Shown: positions 1 through 11,950, numbered from the stretch's first letter. The stretch: DNA of 64,000 nt from Cryptomeria japonica (GCF_030272615.1 NC_081409.1:21454260-21518259), one strand, 5' to 3'. Numbers and translations are program-made. The notes: generated by a model not told the origin, from the sequence alone.

Positions 1-349
1 GGTACATGAATGGTTGGAAAACCATGCCTAGAACTTGTCCTAACCTTGCTAGGACCTAAGAAGGTGTAGGACAAGCCAAACCCTTATGAGCCTAAATAAG
101 GGTTCTTTTGAATCTCATGAGTAGGTGAGACCTTAGGAGAAGTATTGCAAGTTGTTGGTTGGGGGATTGGGCAAGGTTAGGGGATTCCACAAGCAAGGGA
201 AGTCCTAGAGACCCTAGGGTGTGGTTAGAACACCTGGTGATCCAAGGAGAGGATCAAAGAGCATAGACTAGGCTAGTCTACCCCATACCCATTCCCATCA
301 TGGTTGCATAACTTAGGCTTTGATATGTTATTCCAAATTCCTAGTTACA
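1..349 (+). repeat. 3' part of the 5' LTR of element A
   Basis: Bases 301-349 are nearly identical to the last 49 bases of the LTR ending at 15917 and are followed by a primer-binding site, so 349 is the LTR end. Bases 1-300 do not match the corresponding part of the 3' LTR. Either the 3' LTR carries a deletion or unrelated DNA joined here. No coding signal was seen in 1-300. Confidence 0.6.
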
Positions 350-354
350 TTTTC

Positions 355-373
355 TGGTGAACCTGACGTGAAT
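355..373 (+). promoter_or_regulatory. Primer-binding site of element A
   Basis: TGGTGAACCTGACGTGAAT begins five bases after the LTR end, the usual place for a minus-strand primer site. The same 19 bases occur on the minus strand next to the LTR of element B (about 37222-37240). I cannot assign the tRNA with confidence. Bases 374-498 are leader sequence without a gene. Confidence 0.75.
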
Positions 374-498
374 ATGCTTGGATATAATATTTTTTTTGAA
401 GGTTTTGTGAAGTTGCGGTTTTTTCGTGGAGAAATTGCAATTTTTTCTTCTAAAATGGTCCTAATCATTTGGTCACATGATTATTTATGTGCAGAATT

Positions 499-1731
499 TG
501 TTGGAATGAAGTGATACAAGGAGAAAATTGAGAGGTGGGAGGGGGGGGTGAATCATTTTTCTCACAAGTACAACAGTTAATGCAAATTATAAGATTTATA
601 CCAGAGCACAACACAATAAAAGATAAAACATTAAAGCGCAATACACATGACACCAATATTTTTGACATGGAAAACCCAGTAAAGGGAAAACCCATGGTGG
701 GAAACCCTGCCTACAATCAAATAATACTTTTGCAGCAATATGTGAAATAATTACAATGAGGATTGCACTTGCAATTAGGCCAACAACCTATATCCCACTA
801 CTCGACACAAAAGAGAAGTCTCACTAACTTACAAAACATCAAACTACAATCTAAAGAAAATGAATTGTGAAAGTAGCATCCACTGATGCTTGATATAGTT
901 CTAGTTAAGCACATATGTCTATCCTACAACACCAAATCCTTCACAACCTTTCACTGAATGATCTAACCTTGTTCACACAAAAACCTTTCTCTCATAATGC
1001 AAACATAACCATTGATCCCAAAAACCATACCCAATTACATGAATAAGTCACCTATAAATACAGATCATCAACCTTGTTTATAAGGTCAGCTAAACCCTAA
1101 ACCCCAAAACCCATAGTTACAAAAATTATATCACATGATACCACTAGACCAATATTATGATTTACATTACATAGCATGGACCTAATTCAAATTCTCCAAT
1201 GATTATATCCACCGAAAATTTCGCTAAGACCAAAATCCAACACATTTCACCATTCGATAGAAACCCTTAGTGTAATAACACAAAAAGTCTAATTAAATCC
1301 AAATAGGACCATCATAATAGCACGCCAGCCAATGCAAAGTCACCAAACAATTAGAACATGATCAAGAAGCACCTTCAACACGATAGAAACTATTTCTATA
1401 AGTCGGACCAAAATCATCTAACCAAATCATCAAATATCGCTAACTGGTAAAGCTAACCGGTACCAAGAAATACCAATTGGGAACATAAGCAATAGTTACT
1501 AGAGAACCAAATCATGAACCAACAGAATATGGCATGCATATAACCATGCTAAATAAACATCCAGAACCAAATTCAAGGATCTGATCATACCTGATCAGAA
1601 TCATAGCCAAAACCAACATAAACACCAAGTCTAACCAGGATAGGTCCAACCAGGATAGCAAAACCATATCCAACCGGGATATAGTGTTGACATCAATGAC
1701 AAAACTTAAATAAATCTAGCATATGCCAACA
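499..1731 (-). repeat. 3' LTR of copia element 1
   Basis: It aligns along its length with 6183-7374. It starts TGTTGG and ends CCAACA. It contains a G-run at 541-548 and, near 666-697, the GTGG/CCAC-bounded motif shared by all copia LTRs in this window. It is 1233 bp long. No gene in it. Confidence 0.85.
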
Positions 1732-1918
1732 ATCTCCCCCTTTGGCATTGATGGCAACACTAAATGTGTAAAACATCCAAGTGCCAAATAATGCCAACAA
1801 TCTCCCAAAAGCTTATCTAAAATGTTTCTCCCCCTTAGATTAACTAATTTTCATATGAGCACCATCTCTCCCAAGGATTTGACCATTTTTCACATGAACA
1901 CCATCTCTCCCCCTTTGA
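1732..1918 (-). promoter_or_regulatory. Polypurine tract and two extra PPT-like tracts, copia element 1
   Basis: On the minus strand the LTR is preceded by AAAGGGGGAGAT (1732-1743). Two further tracts of the same type lie at about 1826-1837 and 1905-1916. Copia element 2 shows the same multiplication. Several PPT-like tracts before the 3' LTR have been described for some plant copia lineages (SIRE-type), which fits but does not prove the lineage. Confidence 0.7.
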
Positions 1919-2061
1919 CATCAATTACAAAGGATGAATACCAAACCAAAAATATTGAACCAAATAGCTGACTACTCTCCCTGAGTAGTAGCATCATCTC
2001 ATCAACTCGGATCAGAAAAATATATCTAATAAGCCCATTGGATTGATGCATCCCTGCATCT

Positions 2062-2574
2062 CTAAGTCTCTTCTAGATGGATGGTAACCCCCAACTGATC
2101 TCTGAGATATTCAAAGGTATCTTTAGGCAATGGTTTTGTTAGAATATTTATGATATGCTCTTTTGTAAGCACATAAACCAATCTGACTTCCTTTGCTTCA
2201 ACCTTTTCTTTCAAGAAATTATACCTTATAGAAATGTGTTTTGATTCGCAATGAAATACCAGATTCTTTGACATATCAATAGAAACAATATTATCATAGT
2301 GAATAACAATAGGCAAATCATAACTTACCCTTATATCTTTCAACATATGTTTCATCCATAAAATCTGAGTACAGATGGTTGCAACAGCTACATATCCTGC
2401 TTTAACAGTAGATAATGAAGTGCATGATTGTTTCTTACTAAGCCATGAAACCAACTTCTTTCCAAGAAAGAATGCAATGTTTGTAGTGTTCTTCCAGTCA
2501 TCCACATCTCCTGCCCAATCAGAGTCTGTACAGGCACACAATTTGAAATCATCATTCTTTGGATACCATAACAC
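2062..2574 (-). pseudogene. RNase H and C-terminal end of copia pol, element 1
   Basis: A 170-residue open stretch contains the copia RNase H landmarks in order: SDWAGD near residue 20, SKKQSCTSLST near 46-56, HYDN near 92, KHISIRYNFLKEKV near 113-126 and the terminal TKPLPKDTFEYLRDQLG. These domains degrade the RNA template during cDNA synthesis. The aspartates of SDWAGD and HYDN are present, but the usual STAEAEY is changed to STVKAGY, so the family's acidic residue is lost. Upstream, the link to RT is broken by frameshifts around 2575-2697. It is a remnant, not a working gene. Confidence 0.85.
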
Positions 2575-2697
2575 CCAAAGTCTGTTGTACCTGCCAAATT
2601 ATCTGAATATCCTCTTAACAACAATATCATGAGTTCCTCTAGGATCTGACTAAAATATAGAAGCAATACAAACAATATTCATTATATCAGGTCTAGT

Positions 2698-3600
2698 CTA
2701 AGTTAAGTACAACAATCCACCAATCATTGATTTGTATATACTTGGATTCAGTTTAGGAGATTCATCATCCTTTGACAATTTACAATCGGTTATCATAGGA
2801 GTACTGACAGGTTTAGAGTTCTCAAGTCCAAATTTCTTAAGCAATTCCTTCAAATATTTAGTTTGATAAATAAAAATACATTTATCAGTCTGAGTAATCT
2901 GCAAACATTTGCTAAAACTGAGCTTTGAAAGATATCTATGTAATCTAGCATACCATGCTCTAGGAGACTGTTTTAATCCATATAGAGCTTTCTTCAATTT
3001 GTAAACCATGTCCTTGTCTTCTGATAAAGAAAATCCATCAGGTTACTCAATGTACACTTCCTCCTCAAGATCTTCATTTAGAAATGCACATTTGACATCT
3101 ATTTGATATACTTTGTAGCTCTTGTGTGCAACATAGGGAATAAATAGTCTTATCACTTCAATTCTTGCAATCAGGGCATAAGTCTCACCATAATCAATTC
3201 CTTCTTCTCGTGAATAACCTTTTCAAACCAATCTAGCCTTGTTTCTTACAACTTGACCTTCCTCATTTAATTTGTTCTTGAAAACCCATTTAGTTCCAAT
3301 AATATTCTTATCTTTAGGTCTGGGAACTAATTCCCATGTCTTATTCTTTTCTATCTGATCTAATTCTTCTTCCATTGCTTTCATCCAATTTTCATCTTTA
3401 GTTGCTTCAATAAATAATTATGGTTCAATTTGAGAAATTAAACATACCTCTTCAGTAGCTAATCTTCTTCTAGTCATCACACCTTTCCTTTTATCTCCAA
3501 TGATTTGATCTTCAGAATGATTCGGTTTCACATACTTGGGAGTCCTCAAATTTTCTTGATTTACTGACTCTTTTTGTTGTTCAACAGTCACTGTTGAATT
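2698..3600 (-). pseudogene. Reverse transcriptase of copia element 1, catalytic segment deleted
   Basis: Copia RT landmarks are readable: EEEVYIE and PDGFSLS near 3010-3060, KALYGLKQSPRAWYARL near 2950-2990, then YLKELLKKFGLEN and STPMITDCKLS. In the 103-residue stretch 2698-3009 the segment that should carry the YVDD active site is missing. The text passes from RYLSKLSFSKC straight to LQITQTDKCIFI. The homologous part of element 2 has about 65 more residues there, including VFVDDIIF. The join keeps the frame, so it looks like a clean internal deletion. A stop also replaces a Gln-like position before PDGFSLS. Without its active site this RT cannot polymerise DNA. Confidence 0.85.
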
Positions 3601-4510
3601 TTATGATGTTTCTGGAGTTCCTAGTTCAATGCTCTGAATAGGTTCTTGCATTACCAGTTTTGGTCTGATAAATTCATCTTTCAGTCCATAGTCATATGAT
3701 CTAATCTGATTACTACCTTGGTGATCCACCTTAACATTTATGCTCTCCATTATCCTATTTAATCTTTTTCTATAACATCTATATGCTTTGCTCTTAGTAG
3801 AATAACCCAAAAATATTCCTTCATCACTTCTAGGATCAGATTTTCCTAATGCATCATCTCTTCTAGTGTAGCATTTACTTCCAAAAATTTTGAAATATCT
3901 AATAGTAGGAGTATGACCAAACCATAATTCATATGGAGTCTTACCGGTATCACCTTTTATGTGTCCTCTATTGAAAGTGTATATCACACTATTGATAACT
4001 TCTCTCCAATAGATATCAGGAATTTTAGCTTCAGTCATCATTGTCCTTGCAACATCCAATATGGTTCTTTCTTTCTTTCCACTAATCCATTTTGTTGTGG
4101 AGTTCTAGGTATAGAAATTTGTCTTCTGATTCCATTCTTTTCACAAAAGTTGTTGAACTCATTAGATGTAAACTCACCACCTTGATCTAATCTTAAACAC
4201 TTTATCTTTAGTCTTGTCTTAGTATCAATCATAGCTTTGAAGATTTTGAATTTCTCAAGAGCTTCTTATTTTTCTTTTAAAAATGCAACCCACGTCATTC
4301 TAGAATAGTCATCAATAAGTAACATAAAATATTATCACCTTGAAAACTTTTAGTCCTTGCCGGTCCACACATATCAATATGAATAAGATCAAGAATTTCA
4401 TTAGATTTATCATGTATGCTTCTGAAAGAAGTTATAACTTGCTTACCCATTTGACATTCTCTACATACTGGATTACGAGGTTTAACAATCTTGGGCAAAT
4501 CTCTGACAGC
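3601..4510 (-). pseudogene. Integrase of copia element 1
   Basis: Three overlapping broken stretches (4295-4498, 4038-4232, 3601-4059) cover the integrase. Visible are the zinc-binding end VCRECQMGKQ, the first catalytic Asp in HIDMCGP, the second in LDQGGEF, PQQNGLVERK with the third acidic residue, and FGSKCYTRRDD...DEGIFLGYS further on. Plant copia integrases insert the cDNA into the chromosome. Here at least two frameshifts separate the pieces (around 4038-4060 and 4233-4295). The YRDD/DDYSR segment between the first two aspartates is also damaged. Confidence 0.82.
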
Positions 4511-5404
4511 CTATGTTGAACTGATCTTCACTATGCAATCAAAATTTACATGACACGTCCTCTTATGCCATAACCAACTTTCATCAATGTAAGCAATCAA
4601 ACAAGCTTTCTCACCGGAGTTCAAATGAAAGATGTTTCCATTGGTCTGGGTTCCAGAAGCAATTTCCAATCCAGATCTATTGATGATCTTGCATTTTTCA
4701 TCCTTGAATTGGAAATGAAATCCTCTATCCACCATTTGACCTACACTTAAAAGATTATTCTTTAAGCCTTCAATATAATAAACATTATCAGTATTATCCT
4801 TACCATCCAATGATATTGTTCCTTTGCCTTTGATCCTACATGCCTTGTTGTCTCCAAATCTAAGTAGTCTACCATCAAATTCTTGCAGTGTTAGAGATTT
4901 TATCTTGTCACCGGTCATGTGATGTGAGCAGCCACTATCTATAACCCATTCATCCTTTTCTTCAATTTTAGTAGCTAAAGCCTTCTCCTCAGTATGAGTT
5001 CCTACAATGACAAGTTTCAGAAAATTATCCTTGATAGCAATAAAGACACAATCTTTACTGGAGCTTCCATTGTCGGTTCCACTAACAGGTTCATCATCAT
5101 CATCGTCATCAGCAATACCAAAATCATCATCACCAGCATAATAACATGATTTATCCTTATTCCTTCTAAATCTAGGTCTGCTCTGATATTCTGGATTAGG
5201 CTTATAACTCCTCACAAATCTTTCATGATTCCTAGCAGCTCTCTCAAGACATCTAGAAGAAAAATGACCAATGTTATTACGCGAAAAACATTTAAAAGGG
5301 ACTTTTCCTTCATACTTACTTCCACCCGGTCCTTTAGGAATTCTCCTAGCAATCAGGGCTTCCAACTCTTCAAGTTCTATGTCATCCCTTTCAATGTCCT
5401 CCAA
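4511..5404 (-). pseudogene. Gag zinc knuckle, protease and pre-integrase segment, copia element 1
   Basis: A 297-residue open stretch. Residues 38-51 are CFSRNNIGHFSSRC, a CCHC knuckle in which the second Cys is Arg; the copy in element 2 has all four ligands, so RNA binding is probably lost here. An acidic DDDDD tract follows. The aspartic protease motif WVIDSGCSHHM lies near residue 155 with its DSG intact, then LLRFGDN and YYIEGLKNNLLSVGQM. The end has the pre-integrase WLWHKRTCHVNFD. It is the best preserved part of this element. It ends at a stop where integrase should continue. Confidence 0.85.
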
Positions 5405-6127
5405 ATCTTTAGCATATAACTCCTTCCATTCTATCTTCTACTTACCAGAGGCAAATGCTTTAAATGCAATTTCAGTTTTAGTAGCACTCTGATCTCCAAG
5501 TTCCTCAAGCTCAAAGGCAGTCAATTTCCCAAGTAATGTATCTCTGGTAATAGGGGTACTTGACATTGTCTGGAGTTCATTAATTGTAGTAGCCTTCATC
5601 TTGTAAGCTAGAGGTAGAACTCTCAGAATCTTTGACACAACCTCATCCTCACTAACTGATATGTCACAACATTTGATTCCCATAACAATTTCATTTACTC
5701 TATACATGAAGGAACTAATCTTCTCATCTTCTTCCATCTTAAAAGTTTCATATCTCACCTAGAAACCTTCAAGTTTTGTAATCTATACTGCTTGGTCACC
5801 TTCATAAAGAGTTTCAAGCTTCAACTAGATCTGCTTTGCATTCTTGAACTCTATGACATTCAATAGATTTTCATCAGATAGGGCACTCAACAATGCTTCT
5901 TTTGCTCTAACATCATTTTCAGCTCTCTTCTGTTCATCAACAGGTGCCAATATTCTAGAATTAGGATCATGAGGCATATACCCTTTCTCCACTATCTCCC
6001 AAACTTCAGCTCCAAGACATCTCATATGAATCTTCATTCGCTCCTTCCATATTTTGTAATTTGTACCATCAAATTTGGGACTCTCCTTCTGATAGGGGTT
6101 GAATGTAGAACTTGATGCTAATGCCAT
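5405..6127 (-). pseudogene. Gag N-terminal part of copia element 1
   Basis: Gag starts at an ATG at 6127 with PKFDGTNYKIWKERMKIHM and WEIVEKGYMPHDP, typical of plant copia gag. It continues in 5438-5758 with MRYETFKMEEDEKISSFMYRVN, LRVLPLAYKMKATTINELQ and GKLTAFELEELG. Stops or small shifts separate the pieces near 5825-5758 and 5405-5438. The ATG lies about 55 bases from the LTR edge on the primer-site side, a normal leader for copia. Gag forms the particle in which reverse transcription happens. In element 2 the same region is similar residue by residue, so both are of one family. Confidence 0.85.
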
Positions 6128-6169
6128 CAGATCTCTTCAAGTAGTCAAGCTTCTGTAGAGAGGACCTTT

Positions 6170-6181
6170 CTCTAATACCAA
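6170..6181 (-). promoter_or_regulatory. Primer-binding site (tRNA-iMet type), copia element 1
   Basis: On the minus strand TGGTATTAGAGA directly follows the LTR. It matches the copia initiator-Met site TGGTATCAGAGC with two changes. Element 2 has the perfect form. Confidence 0.8.
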
Positions 6182-6182
6182 T

Positions 6183-7374
6183 TGTTGGAATGAACTGATA
6201 CCGGGAGAAAACTGATTATTTTTCTCACAAGTACAATAGTTAATGCAAATTATAAGATTTATACCGGGGCACAACACAATGAAAGATAAATCATGAAAGC
6301 ACAGTACACATGACACCAATATTTTGACGTGAAAAACCCGGTAAAGAGAAAAACCACGGTGGGAAACCCTACCCATAATCATATAATACTTCTGCAGCAG
6401 TGTGTGAAACAATTACAATGGGGATTTCACTTGCAATCAGGCGAACAACCTAGAGCTCTCTGCTCAACACAAAAGAGAAGTCTCACTAACTTACAAAAAA
6501 TCATACTAGAATCCAGAGAAAATGAACTATGAAAGTAGCATCCACTAATGCTTGATACACTTTTGGTTAAGCACAGATGTCTGCCTTGCAACACCAAATC
6601 CTTAACAACCTTTCGTTGAATGATCTAACCTTGTTTGCACAAAAACCTTTCTCTCATAATGCAGGCATAACCATTGATCCCAAAAACCATACCCAATTAC
6701 ATGAATAAGTCATCTATAAATACAGATCATCAACCTTATTGATAGGGTCAGCTAAAGCCTAAACCCAAAAACCCATAGTTACAAAAATTACATCACACAA
6801 TACCACCGAACCAATATTATGACTTACATTGCATAGCATGGACCTAATTCAAATTCTCAATTATATCCATCGAAAATTCTACTAAGACCAAAATCCAACA
6901 TGTTTCACCAACTGGTAGAAACCCTTAGTGCAATAACACAGAAAGTCTAACTGGACCCAAATAGGACCATCATACTAGCACGCCAGCCAATGAAAAGTCA
7001 CCAAACAATTAGAATATGGTCAAGAAGCACCTTTAGCATGATAGAAACTGTTTCCATAAGATGGACCAAAATTATCTAACCAAATCATCAAACATCGCTA
7101 ACCGGTAAAGCTAACTGGTACCAAGAAATACCAACTGGGAACATAAGCGATAGTTGTCGGAGCACCAAATCATGAACCAACAAAATATGGAAAGCATATA
7201 ACCATCCTGAATAAGAATCCAAAACTAAATTCAAGGATCTGATCATACTGGATCAGAATCGTAGCCAAAACCAAGATAAACACCAAGTCGAACCGGGATA
7301 GCATAACCATATCCAACCGGGATACAGTGTTGACATCAATGACAAAACTTAACCAAATATAGCATATGCCAATA
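6183..7374 (-). repeat. 5' LTR of copia element 1
   Basis: It is the partner of 499-1731. Compared with that copy it has lost the G-run and its flank (GGGAGAAAACTGA runs directly into TTATTTTTCTCAC near 6210). It drives transcription on the minus strand in the intact element. No gene in it. Confidence 0.85.
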
Positions 7375-9851
7375 TAATCAAATCAAACAATTTATGGGTT
7401 TATTAGATATCATTCTTACATTTCCAGGTCATTTTACGATTTGTGATTTTGATAAGAATTGAAGAAATTGTGGTGTTTTTAATTCTGCTGCTGTAAAAAG
7501 ACAAAAAATTTAAAAACACTCATGCAACTTTCACATAGATTAATCTAGGATGGTGAATTAATCATGCATTCATGTAACTTTCACATAGATTAATCTAGGA
7601 TGGTGAAGTAATCATGCATTCATGCAACTTTCACATAGATTAATTTAGGATGGTAAATTAATCTTGCATACATGCAACTTTCATTTAGACTAATCTAGGA
7701 TGGTGAATTAATCATGCATTCATGAAACTTTCACATAGATTAATTTAGGTTGGTGAATTAATCATGCATTCATGCAACTTACATTTAGACTAATCTAGGA
7801 TGGTAAATTAATCATGCATTCATGCAACCTTCATCTAGATTAATTTAGGTTGGTAAATTAATCTTGGATTTATGCAAATTTAATCTAGATTAATCTAGGG
7901 TGGTAAATTGGACAAGTTTCACATAGATTAATCAAAGAGTTCAAATAATCACAATTTTGGTGGATTAATTTTAATGGTGATTTATAGTTCTTGAGTCTCT
8001 AACATTGTTGGTAGCTTTGTGGCAAACACAAGTCAAAGTATAAAGTGGAAACTACTAACACATTTGGTGCAAGACGCGGTCAAAGATTTATACTCAAATC
8101 AAAGTGTTTGTGATTTTTAGCTTATTGTACTCTTCATTTTCCTAAAGTTTAAATAACACCATTTTTGATATGTCTTCTTTCATTTTGTGTGTGTGTTTTT
8201 GCCTTTAGAGGGCCTGCCTTCTGATTTTATTGGAACTTCGCAAAAGCATTGGTGAAAGGGAATGAACCAAGTGATAACAGGTTAAGGCCAAGCTCTTTTG
8301 AACCATTATAAATAAATGGGTTTGTGACGGAAGTTGCAAGCGACGAGTGTTGATGTGTCATATCGATGAAAGTATCCCTCAGTACCTGTGTGGAATGTGA
8401 AATGTTGTAGAGCACAACCTCTATAGGCTGGGAGACCTCCTTAACAGAGTGAAACACCGCATATATGGCCACCCGAACAGATGCCTTGACTAAAAACCTT
8501 TGTGCTTAGAGACTAAAAACCTTCTAGTTGTTAGTACAAGAGATCAGACCTCTGATGACGTCTCACATTCTTTTAGCTCTTAGTAGAGACAAAGTTCACC
8601 ATGGGGATTTTTCATGGGAACTGATGCTTGGTTGCCCCAAAGAAGTGAGTGTTGTGGAGTGGAGCTAGTGAGGTCAAGCATCTAAGTATCTACTTTGAGT
8701 AAGCGTATTTGGGGAAACCCAAGTGAGATCCAACAACTATTGTCCTTTCTAGCCTTAGGATTCATTGTTGAAGGTGCATGATTATCTTGTGTCAAAGTCA
8801 AACAAACATTTTATCTTTTGTGCTTGTCAAAAGGTGAATCAAAAACAATTCTCATAAGTGGTCATAAACAACCTTGGTTTTCAAAAGCAAACAAGTTTCA
8901 TACCCAACCAAGTTCAAACCAAGAGTCAAAATTTTGTCCAAGTATTCATCCAACATTTGAACATGACTTCTCAAAATATTGGATACCCTTGTTTCAAAAT
9001 TCATGTCACTTAGGGTTAGGTTTGCATAGTTCAAACTTAGGGACATATTGTCACTACCCTTCATTTTAGTCTATTTCATTGCAAGCATCCTCATTTCATT
9101 TTCCTAAGTCTTCATTGCATTATCATCATTCCAAATTTAGGTCTTGGCTTAGGTTGCATTTTGCATTTTGCATTTCAAAAGTCATTGGTCCTCACACATT
9201 CCTATCACATTGGCTTTGTCATTTCATAGTACAAACCCTAGGTCTTGTCTTAGGTTAACATTGTCAAACATTTTCATTCAAATCCTTAGTTCATATCATT
9301 TTGTTATATCATATCATATTCCTAGATCATATCATATCTTGAGATCATATCCATATCATATCCTTTGGTTATTGTCATTATCATTGTCCTCTTGCATATT
9401 AGTCTCAAAATTAGATTTGTCAAACTTGAAAAAATCAAAACTTTAGATTAAACCCTAAGTTGTTGTTAGGAATTCTTGACCTTGTCCAACATTTGTTTTG
9501 TCCAAATCTTGTCCTTCTATCAACATCATTTTGTCAAACCTAGCGTAGTATCCAAGTGTATAGGTGAGATGTTTTCAATTTGTCTATTTTCATTTTGTCC
9601 TTTATCCTTTTAAGGTCTAGACTTCATTTAAATTTCCTAAGGGTCAAATATTTAGGTTTTCATTTCAAAAGGTTGTCCAAAATCTTCAAAAAGACCAAAA
9701 ACATAAGTTGCACTGTCAATCATCTAGGTTGCACTTAGTTGCATACCCTTGTCATTCCAAAAATTACAAAACAACAAAAACTTAAGTTGCATTATCATTT
9801 CACTTATTTGCATATCATTATCATTTCAAAAAATAAAAAATCCCCAAAACA
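7375..9851 (+). other. Leader of gypsy element A, no gene seen
   Basis: No coding region recognised. It contains the 50-bp tandem repeat (7521-7930), and near 8395-8465 a segment (TATAGGCTGGGAGACCTCC and neighbours) that resembles the leader of element C near 51470-51520. From 9060 to 9840 it is rich in CATTTTG/CATATC-type simple text. The resemblance supports kinship of A and C in their untranslated leaders. Confidence 0.5.
7521..7930 (+). repeat. 50-bp minisatellite, about 8 units
   Basis: Units begin with CATGCAACTTTCACATAGAT or close variants at 7521, 7571, 7621, 7671, 7721, 7771, 7821 and 7871, exactly 50 bases apart. Each carries GATTAATCTAGGATGGTGAA and ATTAATCATGCATT. Units differ by a few substitutions but by no indels. 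Confidence 0.95.
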
Positions 9852-11950
9852 TTGCATAGTGACATGTCTATTGAAACAAGATACCAAGCCCTTATGATAC
9901 AACAAAGTTTGACATATCGACCAATGATTAGTTCAATGGATAACACAGTGCAATCAAGTTTTAATCCAAGGCAATCGCAATTCTATCCAACCCAACAACA
10001 AGGCAATATCGGTCAAACATTTTATGATGAAACATGTATCCAATACAAAAAAATAGAAGAAAAACTAGCTCGATAAAAAGAGATCTTGGAACAAAAAGCG
10101 AAAAACCATGAGAAGAATAGATCACAAATGTCCAAAATGTTTCAAAAATTTCCAAGTCCAAATCCAAATATTGAGCCAATTGATGTAAGAGCTCTTATCC
10201 AATGATCAGACATACAAACTTTCATCTCTCAAATAGAGATGATGAAACAATTTCAAGTAACAAACACAAATTTCAACCAAGTCCCAAGTCAGATAGTTTC
10301 ATTTGATCAAATTTTGTTCAATCAAATTTTTAATTAACAACCAATCATCCAACAACAACCAATGGTCCAACATGTCCAACTAACATATCCAATAGTTCAA
10401 CATATCCCACAACAACAACCAATGGTCCAACATTTCCAACCAACAGTCCAACATATCCAACCAACACAATCAATGTTGTAATTTCAATAATATATTCAAC
10501 CAAACACACAATGCCAATGATTGGTTCAACCAATTGTGTAGTATCAACAACAAAATCAATCAACAAAATAATATCAATAGTTACAACCAAACATTCAAAA
10601 ACCAAAGTTGCAACTCCCACCAGGCCAAATTTCAAACATATAAGACCAATTCAACAAAGTCCCAAAACAAATCCAAAATCAAAACCCAACTATGTCAAAA
10701 CCTTGCAAGGATTCAAATGAATCTCCAAAGAAAGGTAGCTCTATTACAAAGCTCTTAAAAAGAGTGCTAAGTGATTTTTCTGAGAAAGATCAAAATCATG
10801 AACCTATGTCTATCAATGGCTCACTTCTGCATAAACAAATTGACTTTCCAATGGCCTCTATTCCTAAACCTTTTGAATCTTTGTAATAACCTCCCATATC
10901 ATCTCCTAAAGATTCACAAGAGAAATTTCCACCATCGCCTCCAAATGATACATCAAATAATGCATCCTCCCAAGGGCTGTCTACAACAGAAATACATGCT
11001 AATCAATCTCTTTATACAAATCCCTTGTACTCTTTGGAAATACAAGATTTAATGCCACTAGATGCTTCTCTTTTAGAGAGTCACATTCAAAGTACATCTC
11101 CCTCATGTCAAAGCATTGATCCCTTGTCAAAATCCCTCATGCATATCCAAAGTCCAAGCCCATATCAAGAGGATAATTGAGAGCATGAAGAAATAAGTCT
11201 TGAAACAGATCAAGATCAAGATCCTGAAACCTTATCATCCCATCCATTGTTGACCAGGATCCCATATTCCCAGTCACTCATGATGATCCCCTTATCCCTA
11301 TCCAAGAACATTACACCTTTTCAAATTACATTGACATTCTACTCCTTAAGCAAGATCAAGATATCCCTTCCGCCATTCCTAACGATCCCATTGAAAGTCA
11401 AGAGCATAGTACCTTTAAAGAGGAATCTAATTATCTTCCTCCTTTTCAAGATCAAACTATCATTTTGGCTTCATGTCCACCACAAGATTCCTTTGTTCCT
11501 CCATCTCCATGTTCTAAACCTCCATATACACTCCAAGATCTCATTTCCTTTGATGATCCCATTATTCCTTCTATTCCATCTCATGATGAGCCTAGCATTG
11601 ATCCTGATCCCCCTCATGATTATAAAATATTGGTGCAAGATGTTCATGAACCCCCTACATGCACTATGGATTCCTCCACTTTGGTCCAGTCTAATTTGCT
11701 TCATGATCCCATCATTCGTATCATATCATATCCATCTCATAATGGACACGCATCTTCTTCCCTAAGAAAAGAGTATCCTACAGGTCAAAATATTAAAAAA
11801 GGAAAAGGGGTAGACCTTCATAATCAGGAACCCTCCATATTAAACAAAATACTAATGGTCATGGCCTCAGCGACATTCCTCAAGATGTTGGTATCCATTC
11901 ATCAAAATCCAAACATACACCTTTGCATTCATCCCTTCCATCCATCTTAG
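9852..11950 (+). pseudogene. Unknown Gln/Pro/Ser/Asp-rich protein of element A
   Basis: I do not recognise a family. A coherent but broken reading runs through this stretch. It begins with a Gln-rich part (QSFNPRQSQFYPTQQQGN) and repeated QQQPMVQH-like words near 10340-10440. A basic patch KKGSSITKLLKRVLSDF follows near 10720-10770, then a Ser/Pro-rich acidic part with many DPI, PSP and SSP words. From 11228 to 11950 one frame is open for 240 codons (DDPIIPSIPSHDEPSIDPDP near 11550-11610). Stops at 10884-10889 and a frameshift near 11225-11240 break it. By position between leader and 3' LTR it may be a diverged gag-like protein of a non-autonomous element. That is inference only. Confidence 0.45.

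Larger units (their letters stand above)
499..7374 (-). mobile_element. Ty1/copia element 1, degenerate, inside gypsy A
   Basis: Two LTRs of about 1.2 kb (TGTTGGAATGA... to ...GCCAACA or GCCAATA) flank a minus-strand interior with gag, protease, integrase, RT and RNase H remnants in copia order. The tRNA-iMet primer site lies beside the right LTR and purine-rich tracts beside the left LTR, which fixes the orientation. Flanks GAATT and TAATC are not a convincing target duplication, so the insertion is old or its edge is eroded. It interrupts the leader of gypsy A. Confidence 0.88.

Noticed and set aside
355-373. tRNA gene at the primer sites
   Set aside because: Only the 3' end complement of a tRNA is present, as expected for primer-binding sites; no clover-leaf was seen around any of them.
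494-7379. Target-site duplication of copia element 1
   Set aside because: GAATT on the left and TAATC on the right share only AAT, so I do not claim a duplication.
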